Shown here one piece after another: positions 20,746 through 30,618 of a DNA stretch of 38,473 nt. Every line of letters starts with the position of its first letter. Position 1 is the first letter of the stretch. The notes below the pieces were generated by a model. It ran no database searches. It had not been told where the DNA came from and saw only the letters and a list, made by a program, of their open reading frames with translations. Both the position numbers and the translations under genes were made by a program. Source of the DNA: Phoronis australis (Eukaryota > Phoronida > Phoronidae); assembly GCA_002633005.1 (NCBI GenBank), contig NMRA01000702.1, positions 135,476 through 173,948 of the forward strand, in the 5' to 3' direction.

Positions 20746-21542
20746 CTGAGTACTCACAACTGAGCAGTGCCGCCTGACGGTGTCTTTGTAACTGTAAATC
20801 GTCTTACCCACCAAATAAGAATGCTGAGTTACATGAAATTCTCAGTTATTACCTTCTTGCCTTCTCCATCACGTCATTCATTATTATGCGTGCAGTGCAA
20901 GCATTAAATTACTGAAATACGGATCGATAATTAAGTCGCTTTTGTATCATCCGGCGCTGTTTATTTGTAATTGGGTGATCTATAGTGGATGGCAATGAGA
21001 CGACACAGAAAATTACTGTTGCATTATTTGTAATCGATGATGAAGATCGGTACGCTATCATTATGCAAATGTCTGAGGGAGAATCTAAGCCTATGTTTTG
21101 ATGACTAATTTACGATTTGTTAACATTAGTGTATATCATTCAACGTCGTATGTTGCGAGGCCTGTGGTCGACGCATGACGAGCGAGATTCACCAACAGTC
21201 TTCTACGGTAGGATAACCCTTCTTTTACATCGTGCAACTTTAAAAGTTCAAAAGTCATGTTTTTCGTTAACTTTTTTATTTGCAAAATATTATGCGGTTA
21301 TAGGTTGCTCTCCATTAGGACAAACGAAGGATTTTTTCCGGTGGAGAGAATTTACCCTTGTAGATAAGCCGCGCCATTCACAAAATTGTCTGGAGATCAA
21401 GCGAAAGTAAAAACTTTCGCCAAAATAGCCTAAAGCAGTAACAATGCCTGCTGCCTTCCCTCCTCTTTTGACTTTACAGCTAAGATTAAATGCGTGTGAA
21501 TCTTAGCAAATATTTTTCAACGTTTATGAACCTTAGCTTTAT
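20746..21542. other. no gene recognised
   Basis: One 97-codon ORF (21117-21410, plus) has no recognised motif and looks like chance. Confidence 0.45.
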
Positions 21543-21705
21543 TTAATAGCCTACATTTCTAGTCCTCTTATTCAGCAAAATGGCAATGACTGGTTCTTTA
21601 CAGAATGGACCGGCAGCACTGACTATTTGGCCACATTCACTACAGAAATATATGAGCGCTAGCATAGTACAATTGCAGAGATTATCTGTCCATTTTTCAC
21701 AGTAT
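21543..21705 (-). CDS. possible terminal exon with a zinc-ribbon-like half motif
   Basis: Minus strand: TTCATTCCATCAG, a fair acceptor, is followed by an open frame beginning FEYCEKW and containing LCNC and FCSECGQIVSAAGPFC, ending NVGY and stop. The stop codon overlaps an AATAAA polyadenylation signal. FCxxCG with a following FC is the style of zinc-ribbon sequences, but one half-motif is weak. No partner exon was found, so it may be chance. The family is not recognised. Confidence 0.22.
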
Positions 21706-21728
21706 TCAAACTGATGGAATGAAGTCAC

Positions 21729-22559
21729 ATTGTGTTAATTTTGACAACGTCAGTAAGGACTTAGTAGCAAACCTGTTGATGGTTTCAGAGAGGCTCCGGT
21801 GAATCCTTCCTTGCAGGTACTGTTGGTATCATGCCCACTAGTCCAACAACAAACTGAAGTCTTCGCTTTAATCAAAAATCAGGCAGTTGTAATGTTTTCT
21901 ATCTCCAATGTAATGAATTATTTATGGAAATAGAAATACAAAATTCAAACATATTAGAAATACTGTTGTGCCGTTTCAGAAAATATAGGCAGCACGTATA
22001 TGAATAGTTGCGATTGTCATAGGCATACAAGCAACATCAGCCCAAGTCTGAATTTAAAATTAAAGTAGGCCTACTCTGTCGTGTTTTATGAGTAAACCTA
22101 GCAAATCAAAAGTCTTTATCATCCATTGAACTCGCCAATCCTTGTACGTTTGTGTTATGTTGATATTCAACAGCAATATTGAAAGGCTCTTGAGTATATT
22201 CTGTAGTGTTCAGCACTATAGACCGTGTCAATTTGAATGTCTGAAGCTGAGACAACAACTTTGTCCTTTCATAGAATTCAGTATAAACGTGTCCGAATCA
22301 ATGAGCTGTTACGAGTCATTTATGTCTCCGATCAATACTGGAGATAACATAAACTTTAAGTCGATACTATATTTGAAATCAAGGTGTGACATTTGAAGTG
22401 GCGGCGCATAGGAACGTTGAGTCGATACTGTAACTGTATTTCTTTAAAATTAAAAAAGCAAGCTGTGAACTGGATTTGACTGGCGCTTTCCTTCAGGGAA
22501 AGTTGTGTTCCTTTCGCGATTTTTGTAGTGAAATAAGTTTTAAACATGGTTAATGGTGG
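21729..22559. other. no gene recognised
   Basis: Nothing supported in this stretch. Confidence 0.45.
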
Positions 22560-25200
22560 GTAATCAAAAGTGCTTTGTTAGACTCGAACCTAAGTGCTGC
22601 TAAAGCGAAGTACTGATGGCAGGAAGTATAACTTTACTGAGAACAAAGGAGCCCTATGACACGTGACAATCATCAGCCTATAGGAGCCAGGAGCTGACAA
22701 AACTCGTGGCAGTAACACAAATGAACCAATAGTGAGGCTGGAAATGGAATGTCCTAGTGCCTCGAGTGCAGGAGGACCGCATGCGAATCTACACAAGGGG
22801 TTAATGGACCAGTCCGAAAAATGGGGGTATAAGTGGGACGAGTCCATATTCTCACATAAATATATTTAACGAGTGAAATATCATTTATGTTCGGAATATG
22901 TCCCGAAAATAATAGGTGCGTCGCAAGCTCCGTCTCCAGAGATACAAAGGAGACCGTGTATCGGCGATATAAGGTCATTTATTATGACTGATAACGTACA
23001 GAAAGATGAGTGTACAAATAACATAAAGATAAAATAATAATCTCTGGAAAGATGGGTAATAAAAAGCGCTACGAGAGATGTTGAAGACAGCTCATGGCCA
23101 TCCGCAGTGACGCACCAAAAGAAAAGGGGGGCAAAAGGAGGTATTGTGTAGATTCGCATACTTACAGAGGCTGGCAGCCGGATACCCAACCCTAACTCCA
23201 GGGGTCAAGGCTGGAGGGGGAGGTACATTTACCCAATTGCTGCAACAGCTGCCGGGTGTGAACTCACCCTGGTGTCGTGGCGGTAACGAATGGCACTGAG
23301 AGTAAGGCTAAAAATACAAAAGTAATACATGGAAGACTGAACAAAACAATGAGACAAAGTGGCAAATTGGTAAATAGGAAAAACAAGATACACGGAGTGA
23401 AACGAAAGTACCATAAATAATATATGGAAAAGGGTACATAAGGACCCCGTAAACGAACCACATAACAAACTGAAAATGTTACAGAGGCTATGCAGGGCTA
23501 AGCCCAAAACATAAGAGAAAGTACGTAAGATATGAAAAAAATGAGCGGCAGAAACTGAAGTACCCAAGGTGACGATATAAACCAAATAACAGGATAAAGG
23601 AAGCGAGAAAAGAAACTAAACCTAATTATACTGGCGAAATAATACAAAACGGACGGAGAGAAGTAACAAAATTTGACTAACAGATGACTGAGATAAGTGG
23701 ATAAAATGAGAATAATAATAGGCAGTAAGCCAAAATGAGTACAAACCAGGAACAACGTGGGGAAACTAAAAACACCCACGGAAAGTATTACAACAACAGA
23801 AAAGCTAAGAAGAAATACCCTAGATATAACCGGCAATACTAATGCCAGAGTGAGGGGATGGGGGAGGGATGGGAGGAGGCAGGGGAGTGAGGAGAAAAAG
23901 GTGCAGGCAATACTGACACCAAAGTGGTAGGACCGAAGGGGCAGGCAATACTGAAAACGGTGAGGGAAGGGAGGTTGCAGGCAAGAACGGGCAAAACGGA
24001 TGCGAAGAGGGGTAGGGGGACGGAAGATTTAATTTCGTCTCCCCTTAACGGGATGAGGAGGGGTAGAAGCGGACGTGGGGGGCTTTCTGCGACAAGACTT
24101 AGCAGGGTGTTTGCCATTGCAAGAGGAGCAGACATGGAGGTAGGGACACTGAGTGGGGGGCTTAGGGCAGGTGTGGGAGTTGTAGGACCAGCAGTAGCCG
24201 GGGGTGCGATGAGGAGAGGTGGTTTGGGGGGAGGGAGGTGGGACCGGAGGGAGGTAAGGATGGTGTGGGCGTATTTACAAAGGTGGGGTGACTGGTGGGG
24301 GTGGGCGGTGGTATAAATGCTAATGTAAACGAGAAATGCCATGCACCAGTCGTGAGAGGATTGGAGGGATTTTGACTTTGGTGTCGAACTAAGGATCTGA
24401 TGGCCCTCCTGTACAATGAGAGACAACGTCGAGGAAGATGGATGTTGAGGGCGAAGTAGGGAAAAAATCAACAAATTGATTCGAAACAATCATGCCGCAG
24501 ACCTTATCATTGACATTAAACCCTAACGGTAAAATGTCGGTACCTGAGACCGGGGAAAGAGTGATGTGCAACGGCTGGTCGTTGGTCGGCGGATGGACGG
24601 TTGAAGGTAGAGGCAGCGGTGGAGGTTGCACAGTGATGACCGACGGAGCAGCTGGCAGGGGCGCTGAGACCGACGACGGCACGGAGAGGAGAGATGGATC
24701 CTGGCGAAGTTGCTGGATAGCCGATGAGACTACGGTGGAAACGTCCGGCGCTGTTGCAGAAGGCGGAGTCGAGGACGTCGCAGACGATGTAGAGGAGCGA
24801 GCGCGTGCTGGTGAAGGGCGAGAATACGGTGAGTTGGATGGACGAGCGGACTGGCGAGGCATCTTAAAAAGAAAAGCGGAGCGGCAGAGAGACTGACGCC
24901 GAACCCTAGCAGTGGAACAAAGATCAAGGTAAACGCGGGAAGTATAAGGAAGAAAGATGGCTGGGAAGCAAGGACAGGTAATAAAAAAACCCAAGGAAGG
25001 GGTGGGAAACGAGGGTACAAGGGGTGAGACGTCGAGGAAGCCCGAAAAGGGGGACAAGGGGCCCAAGGTCCATGGACCGAAAAACACGAATCTCTAAGGG
25101 GAGGGAGGAGAAAAACTGAAAAGGAGTCACGGGGAGGGGAAGATAAGGCACACAGTGCAACGAATCGCTAATGAGGGGGGAGGGGAAAGGACACAGGGCC
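22560..25200 (-). mobile_element. degraded DIRS/Ngaro-related block with strong strand skew
   Basis: The plus strand is unusually purine-rich through most of this block. The only recognisable coding part is a gag-like ORF1 on the minus strand (24040-24862). No tyrosine recombinase, reverse transcriptase or RNase H was seen, and the split or inverted repeats that would bound an intact element were not found. The outer limits are therefore set by composition and are approximate. Confidence 0.5.
24040..24862 (-). pseudogene. DIRS/Ngaro-type ORF1 (gag-like), frameshifted
   Basis: The likely start is ATG at 24862 (MPRQSARPS). A Ser/Pro-rich N-terminus precedes LPLGFNVNDKV and NQFVDFF, which match the conserved gag region of DIRS-type elements. 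The frame then ends near 24389. The next conserved segment (SHDWCMAF, SIYTTAHPHQSPHLCKY) is in a second frame. A cysteine-histidine cluster (HVCSSCNGKHPAKSC at about 24092-24137) is in a third. These order as gag N-part, the W..AF..Y..IY..HP motif, then the zinc-knuckle-like end. The usual W-x2-YD-x2-FR motif was not found. At least two frameshifts make it non-functional. Such proteins package the retroelement RNA. Confidence 0.7.
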
Positions 25201-25242
25201 CCAAAGAAGAAATAGTCACCCGACAGAAGGCACGTCTAATAA

Positions 25243-25657
25243 TTGCTTTTAGGACGAACACGCCATTAAGAAAATCATTAGGGATAATGTCAAAGTTTGT
25301 AAGCCTGATGATTACCTCGATGTTATTATTTATTATCGGAATAGGAAGTCCTCCAATTTGGTCATGAAAAGTAACATTTCTAAAGCGAAAGACCGCCCCG
25401 TTGCACAGTGTAGTGTTGTTTATGAGTTTGTATGCCCTAAGAACGAATGTCTTCGTTCAAACGTCAAACAATGTTACATTGGTCAAACCGTTTGCAGTCT
25501 TTCCCGTCGGTTATCTATGCATCTTCAAAATGGCACCATCCAAGATCATTTTCTGCAATGTCACGAACGTAAAATCACCTGTCAAGAAATTGTGGAAAAC
25601 ACGTCAATTCGCTACGTGGAGCACGATGTGCTACGATTGAAAGTATTAGAGTCCTAA
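25243..25657 (+). pseudogene. Penelope-like element C-terminal fragment with GIY-YIG endonuclease
   Basis: An open frame after a stop at about 25240 begins DEHAIKKIIRDNVK and continues DYLDVIIYYRNRK, the end of a reverse transcriptase-linked region. Then come VVYEFVCP, CYIGQT and SRRLSMH, the hallmark GIY-YIG core with its arginine and histidine, and a final C...H segment (FLQCHERKITCQE). It stops at VLES, slightly short of the usual end. The reverse transcriptase proper is missing upstream, where the DIRS-like block begins. GIY-YIG domains nick DNA for Penelope-like retrotransposition. This is a 5'-truncated copy. Confidence 0.72.
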
Positions 25658-26145
25658 CTACGCTTTCGCTACCTGTTGCGAAGTCACAACTTTAAGCGAG
25701 GTGGTATGTGAATTACAGTTTTAAGAGTAATTTTGGTATTGAAACTTTGAATGAATTTTTTACGACATTTTTGATGCAATGGGGAACTTGTTTCCGTGTG
25801 AAGACCCAGGTACGGTTCGAAAGTATCGTTGTCACATGTGCAGGTAAGTCACGATGTATTGTCACTACAAAGCCTACTGTGTTTGTCGGTTCTGGAATCG
25901 AAAGCAGGCGATCTTCAATTTGAAATTGTTTGAGGACATTAAATTGTAAAAGATTGTAGAAAAGCAACGAAATTTGTTCTTCACAGCTTGCAGTAATAGT
26001 AGGTGATTACTTAAAACAAAAGTTCAACCTTAAGCCTACTCCGACGTAGCAGGCTAACTTTCGGTTTTGGCTTAGACGGACCGATGTCAGTCTTAAATTT
26101 ATGAAATGGGGCAAAGACTTCTTGGTCTTGAATTAGCTCAATGTC
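25658..26145. other. no gene recognised
   Basis: Nothing supported. It may contain the 3' flank of the Penelope-like fragment. Confidence 0.45.
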
Positions 26146-26213
26146 GGTGAAGTTGGGACACTGAAACGGTCCCTAATTGGTGAAGTTACAGGACACTGAA
26201 ACGGTCCCTAATT
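26146..26213 (+). repeat. two tandem 33-35 bp units
   Basis: GGTGAAGTT, then GGACACTGAAACGGTCCCTA, repeated twice with a two-base length difference. Confidence 0.85.
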
Positions 26214-26324
26214 TCACTAACAAATGAAGTACAATATACAGCACACTCAACACTGAAATTTGGCATTTCTGACAATTTCTTGGTGTTTGTTGCTCAAATG
26301 CAATAACGTCAGGTTGTCTGCGTT

Positions 26325-26510
26325 GCATTGGTGAGTGACACATAAATTAGCATATGAGATACTGACTCGTACATTTGCCACCGCAATGCAATGGTGAGTG
26401 ACACATAAATCAGTATATGAGATAGTGTTTCGTACATTTGACTGTATCACAATGGTGTCACGTAGGATGTGAAATAATGACTCGTACAATTGCATGTATA
26501 AAAGCTGGAA
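26325..26510 (+). repeat. about 63-bp tandem repeat, three diverging copies
   Basis: Copies begin near 26325, 26388 and 26450 with GCAATGGTGAGTGACACATA or a variant, and each contains CGTACATTTG or CGTACAATTG. The third is more diverged. Confidence 0.75.
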
Positions 26511-26839
26511 GCTTGCAAGCGTGTGATGAGAGAAAGGGTCACCATAACAGTGGAAGACGTGAGTTGTGACAGCGTCCGGTCCAGTGCTGTAATGGGGCGT
26601 AGACGCACGTAGGCGCAGCCAACCACCTTTTGGCATTTGAACGTAGCGCCTACGCCGGCACCGTAAGTTACGTTCAGTGCTCAAGGTGATGCGGTCGGCT
26701 TTGGTACCTCTAATTTTCCCACTACAGCACTGGTCCGGTCATGCAAACAGTGTCAAGAGTACTGCTGGAATTTGAATGCTGTAACATTTGCAAGAGATCA
26801 AGGCTTTGTGTAAAGAAAGTTTTGTAAACGTGCCTCTGT

Positions 26840-27000
26840 AGTATTATTACTTAGTTAGAAAATGTACTTTGGGCCTTTAGTCTTGAACACTTTAAGTAAA
26901 TAAAGTAAGTCTGGATGACCAAAAGGCCGTTCAACTATAATCTTTATTTTTGCGTAACTTCGCATTTGAGCGGTCCTTCACTGACTGACCTGCACCCACC
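26840..27000 (+). repeat. possible LTR-like end
   Basis: AATAAAG near 26900 is followed by about 95 bases ending CTGACCTGCACCCACCGGG, similar in arrangement to positions 1-200. No partner LTR or coding region was seen. Confidence 0.2.
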
Positions 27001-28717
27001 GGGCTTTAAGACTTGGTGACTGCAAGTGTTGACTAGTGATACTATTTCGCTAACGATTAAATTTTCAACTTCAGTTCTCATACCAAACTTGCCATCGAAA
27101 AATCTGTGACCGCCGTGGTTTAACTAACATAATTTTTACACATGACTACCATTTAAATATGAGAAGGGCTTTTCATAAATTCAGTGAACTTACACTTAAA
27201 GTCGTCAAAATTTGGGTCAAAATTTTTGTAACGTGTATGAGCGTATTTAGGCTAGCGCGCCTGTATCCAAAATTTACTCAAGTGTTTTGCAAGTAGCTTC
27301 ATGCGCTTCAGTTTCGCTTACAGGCGCAGGTGGATGTCCTCTGCGAAGGCACACAAATAGCTGTGGATAAAGGCGCACACATTGACAAAATCGCATAATG
27401 TTCCTTATTCAGATAAGATCGCGATATGTTTTACTAAAATGCTTAGTTTTTTGTAGGAATACTTGCTAAGTGCAAGAAGACATTACGAATGCCTTCCTGC
27501 TAACAATCCACTTCACTGGCTTACTGTTGTAAAACTGGTTTCGTATTCTTAAAAAAACAAGAACATTATCGATTGAACCAGTCCTGAATAGTGTATAGTG
27601 TTTAGAAGGAAATTAAGTATAAGCTTGAGTTAAGAGTCATGGGATAAGCCTTCCCTGAAAAAGCAACAAATGCTGGCAAGTTCAAATCAAAAGAAACTGG
27701 TCGTTAAAAATTTGTTTGCAAACTAAATACATGTAGGCCCACTTCGTCTTGGCGTATTATGAAAGCTTTTATTATTTTTAAAATGTTTATCACAAAAATG
27801 TATGTAGTGTGCAACAACTGAAGTGACCAAAAAGCGTTTTGTCATTCTCAAAATTAAGATTCTTCACTACATTCCATTAAACTAACGCACTTAGACTATT
27901 AAAAGTGGAGTGCTCCTATATTCTTATCATCATTTTCGAGCATGGTCTTATTCAAGTCGTTCGCCTATAGGAGCATGCGCCTAATTCCAGAAACAGGTTG
28001 CAATACACACATACATGGACAGATCACGATGAAAATAAGTAACCACTTTTTGTGTCATTCGCACATCGATTGTTCTTTTTAGTTTATTTTTACATCTTCC
28101 TTGGTCTTATTTGAAATCGTTATTTTTGGATTATATCTTTGTCTATCGCCATCAGTCTTCGAACACTGTTGTATTTTAAAACGTTTGTGTTGCATTTTAA
28201 TGTGTTGTAAAGTATTGTGCTGTATTCTAATACCTTCAGTTGTTAAATAAATAGATGAATGTAGGCTAGTTACTGTATTTGCAGCCCCGTTTTGCAGCTT
28301 GATGTAAATGCCAATCGTCGCATAATTTTTAAAAAGTACTTTTATTTACATTACTTCACCTAGACATTCTGTGAGCGCATTCTATGAGCCAATCTAGACG
28401 TGGTCGGTCATTTTCTGGTCTTTCCATTTTTAATGTTTTGGGCAATTTAGAACCTCTATTTTTCTTTGAATATATTGTGCAAACAAATGGTGACTTATTG
28501 TATAGACTAGATTGTTACTCACGTCCAATAACGGGGTTATCAGTTATATGTAAATACGTGGAAAATGCTTTCAAAGGCCATTTCAGTTGTTGGCATTTCC
28601 ATTTTGTTCTAATCCTTGATGCAACATTTACGAAGAGAGTGTTTGTTAACGTGTTTGACTTGGGCTACGAGCAAGCAAAATTTCAATTCACCGACTATCG
28701 TCGAGACAGGTTTTAGA
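27001..28717. other. no gene recognised
   Basis: A 110-codon plus-strand ORF (28384-28716) stops right at the LINE insertion point. Its sequence (FFEYIVQTNGD, CWHFHFVLILD) has no recognised domain, and I treat it as unproven. Confidence 0.45.
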
Positions 28718-29352
28718 CTGTTGGTAGTCCTTCGGGTCCGAAGATGACGTAGGTTGTCTGTCTCATCGTCTATGTATACGAAGATGGCTCTGCAGTCCCA
28801 GTCTTGACGCGCAGAGTCGAGCACAGGTGGGGCATTGGAACTCCGTCGTGGTAACAGTGGTGGATGCTGCTAAGTGGCGTTTCTCTCGAGCAGCTTCGAG
28901 TCTCTTACAGCGGTCATCCTCAAAACTAGCAGTTGCTTTTCGAATCGTGGTTCGCCATTTTGGTCTCTCTCCTGCAACAGCTTTCAGTTCCTTGGGTTTG
29001 ATGTTGCACCACTTCAGGTTGGCTTTGACGGTGTCTTTGTAGTGAAGGCGAGGGCATCCTTGCTTCCTTCTCCCAGTCTTCAGCTCGCCATACAAAAGCT
29101 GGCGAGGTATTCTGTAGTCCTCCATCCTGATGATGTGCCCCACCCATCGCAGGTGGGCCTTGAGTAGCATCGCTTCAATGCTGGTTGACTGGGCACGTTC
29201 TAGGACCTCAAGGTTGGTGATTCGGTCTTGCCATCGGATTCCTAGGATGGAGCGAAGAGAACGCACGTGGAAGCTGTCAAGCTTCTTGATGTGCCTGCGG
29301 TAGAGGGTCCATGACTCGCAGCCATAGAGCAGAGAGGTCAGGACCACTGAAG
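28718..29352 (-). mobile_element. 5'-truncated LINE (non-LTR retrotransposon) insertion
   Basis: It contains the last ~195 codons of a LINE ORF2-like protein plus a short 3' tail ending CCCGAAGGACTACCAACAG. TTAGAC occurs on both sides (28713-28718 and 29361-29366), a plausible short target-site duplication within a few bases of each end. The body is intact over the retained part, so the insertion is probably fairly young. Clade not assigned. Confidence 0.75.
28763..29347 (-). pseudogene. LINE ORF2 C-terminal fragment with C2H2 finger
   Basis: It starts within the segment following the reverse transcriptase domain (LYGCESWTL, RSLRSILGIRWQDRITN) and continues through the basic KTGRRKQGCPRLHYKD region. 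It ends in a single C-x2-C-x12-H-x3-H zinc finger and stop at 28763. This terminal finger is typical of many metazoan LINE ORF2 proteins. The endonuclease and catalytic reverse-transcriptase motifs are missing, so it is a dead 5'-truncated copy with an uninterrupted remaining frame. Confidence 0.8.
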
Positions 29353-29366
29353 AATACTTAGACTAA

Positions 29367-30457
29367 TGACGTGTCATTTCGCCTCTAATTTTGTGTCAAT
29401 CTGGAAATCTTATCCGATCGTTGTAGGGCTTAAAACCATTACAACCCATCCGACCTTGAATAGTAGAGGAATGAGATGGTAATTGATGGCACAGACCACG
29501 TGGACATGCGTCATTTCCCAATTTTAGGGTTGACTCTGAAGTGTTTTCTGGGATCTAGTGGTTTCGATGTTCGTTCACTGTTGGCAATGTCAGGATACCC
29601 ATTTTATGAGCTTTTTAGAAGTTTTTCCTTTTTGACTGATAAATCCTGCGAAAATGAGGGGGTTTGTTTAAAAGTATTTCAACTTTACACTAGTGTGCCT
29701 GTACCTGCTTTCGGAAATCCACCAGAAACGTTTTAGAATCATTATCGTAAACAGCTGCTCGCCTACTTCAAGTTTACATCAAGAGCGCCTAATGCAGAAC
29801 GTGCTTCCCAGAAAAGCCTTTTGCCTTCGAACAGACACAGCCCTCTGTAAACAAAATTTGCGAGGTTCTGTGACTACATAGCCGGACTAGACCCTGCTAG
29901 GTAGAGATACATGCACTCTAGCTGAGCTTACTTAATGAAAAATCCGCCACAGACTGTGGCAAAACATTCACACCACATTGCCAGGCTGACGGCTTCAACC
30001 AAAAAACACAACAAAACTCGAGTTCACACACAAAATAGCTCGATGAATTTTACAGCTATTTTACGATTTCGAGTAGATGGCGCTGTTGCATGAAGACAGA
30101 GAACAGATGTAAACAATGCGGTTGAAGATTTAATTGGTTCAGCCGTTGCTAACTTAAACAAGGATAAGTATCATGTTACATGAACCCCTCCCCTCCCCCC
30201 TTTGCGAACGTGAGAGCAAACGAACGCCGTAGGCAAGCAGTTTTAAATTTATGCCATTTTCCTTCGAAAAGTGCGGTTGCTTTCCCCCTCAACGACATCC
30301 CAGATCCGCCATTGTTTTAATCAGTGGTATGCTGTACGTATGTCGATCACAACGCTGTTGGTCGTCCACCTGACCAACTCTCTGATCTACCCGAGATAAA
30401 TATGTAGCACGCTGGAACGAGTTGAGTAAATAAATGAAACTGTGCATAACGACCAGT
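29367..30457. other. no gene recognised
   Basis: Nothing supported. A short C-rich run occurs at about 30186-30200. Confidence 0.45.
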
Positions 30458-30618
30458 CACGTGGTACTAAAAGTATCGTTACGTCTGCAGTATCCAGACA
30501 CGTGGTACTAAAAGTATCCTTACGTCTGCAGTATCCAGACACGTGGTACTAAAAGTATCCTTACGTCTGCAGTATCCAGACACGTGGTACTAAAAGTATC
30601 GTTACGTCTGCAGTATCG
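30458..30618 (+). repeat. 41-bp minisatellite, four copies, each with a CACGTG E-box
   Basis: Copies start at 30458, 30499, 30540 and 30581. The unit begins CACGTGGTACTAAAAGTATC and continues with TTACGTCTGCAGTATCCAGA. Copies are nearly identical (C or G at one position), which suggests recent expansion or homogenisation. The last copy diverges after CAGTATC. Confidence 0.93.

Noticed and set aside
22570-22600. ACTCGAACCTAA, considered as the T arm of a minus-strand tRNA.
   Set aside because: No matching acceptor, D or anticodon stems could be formed around it.
23229-23836. Hydrophobic minus ORFs resembling multi-pass membrane proteins.
   Set aside because: Product of pyrimidine-rich minus strand composition; overlapping frames show the same bias.
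28384-28716. 110-codon plus ORF with an aromatic-rich sequence.
   Set aside because: No recognised domain, no splice or promoter evidence; ends in the LINE target site by chance.
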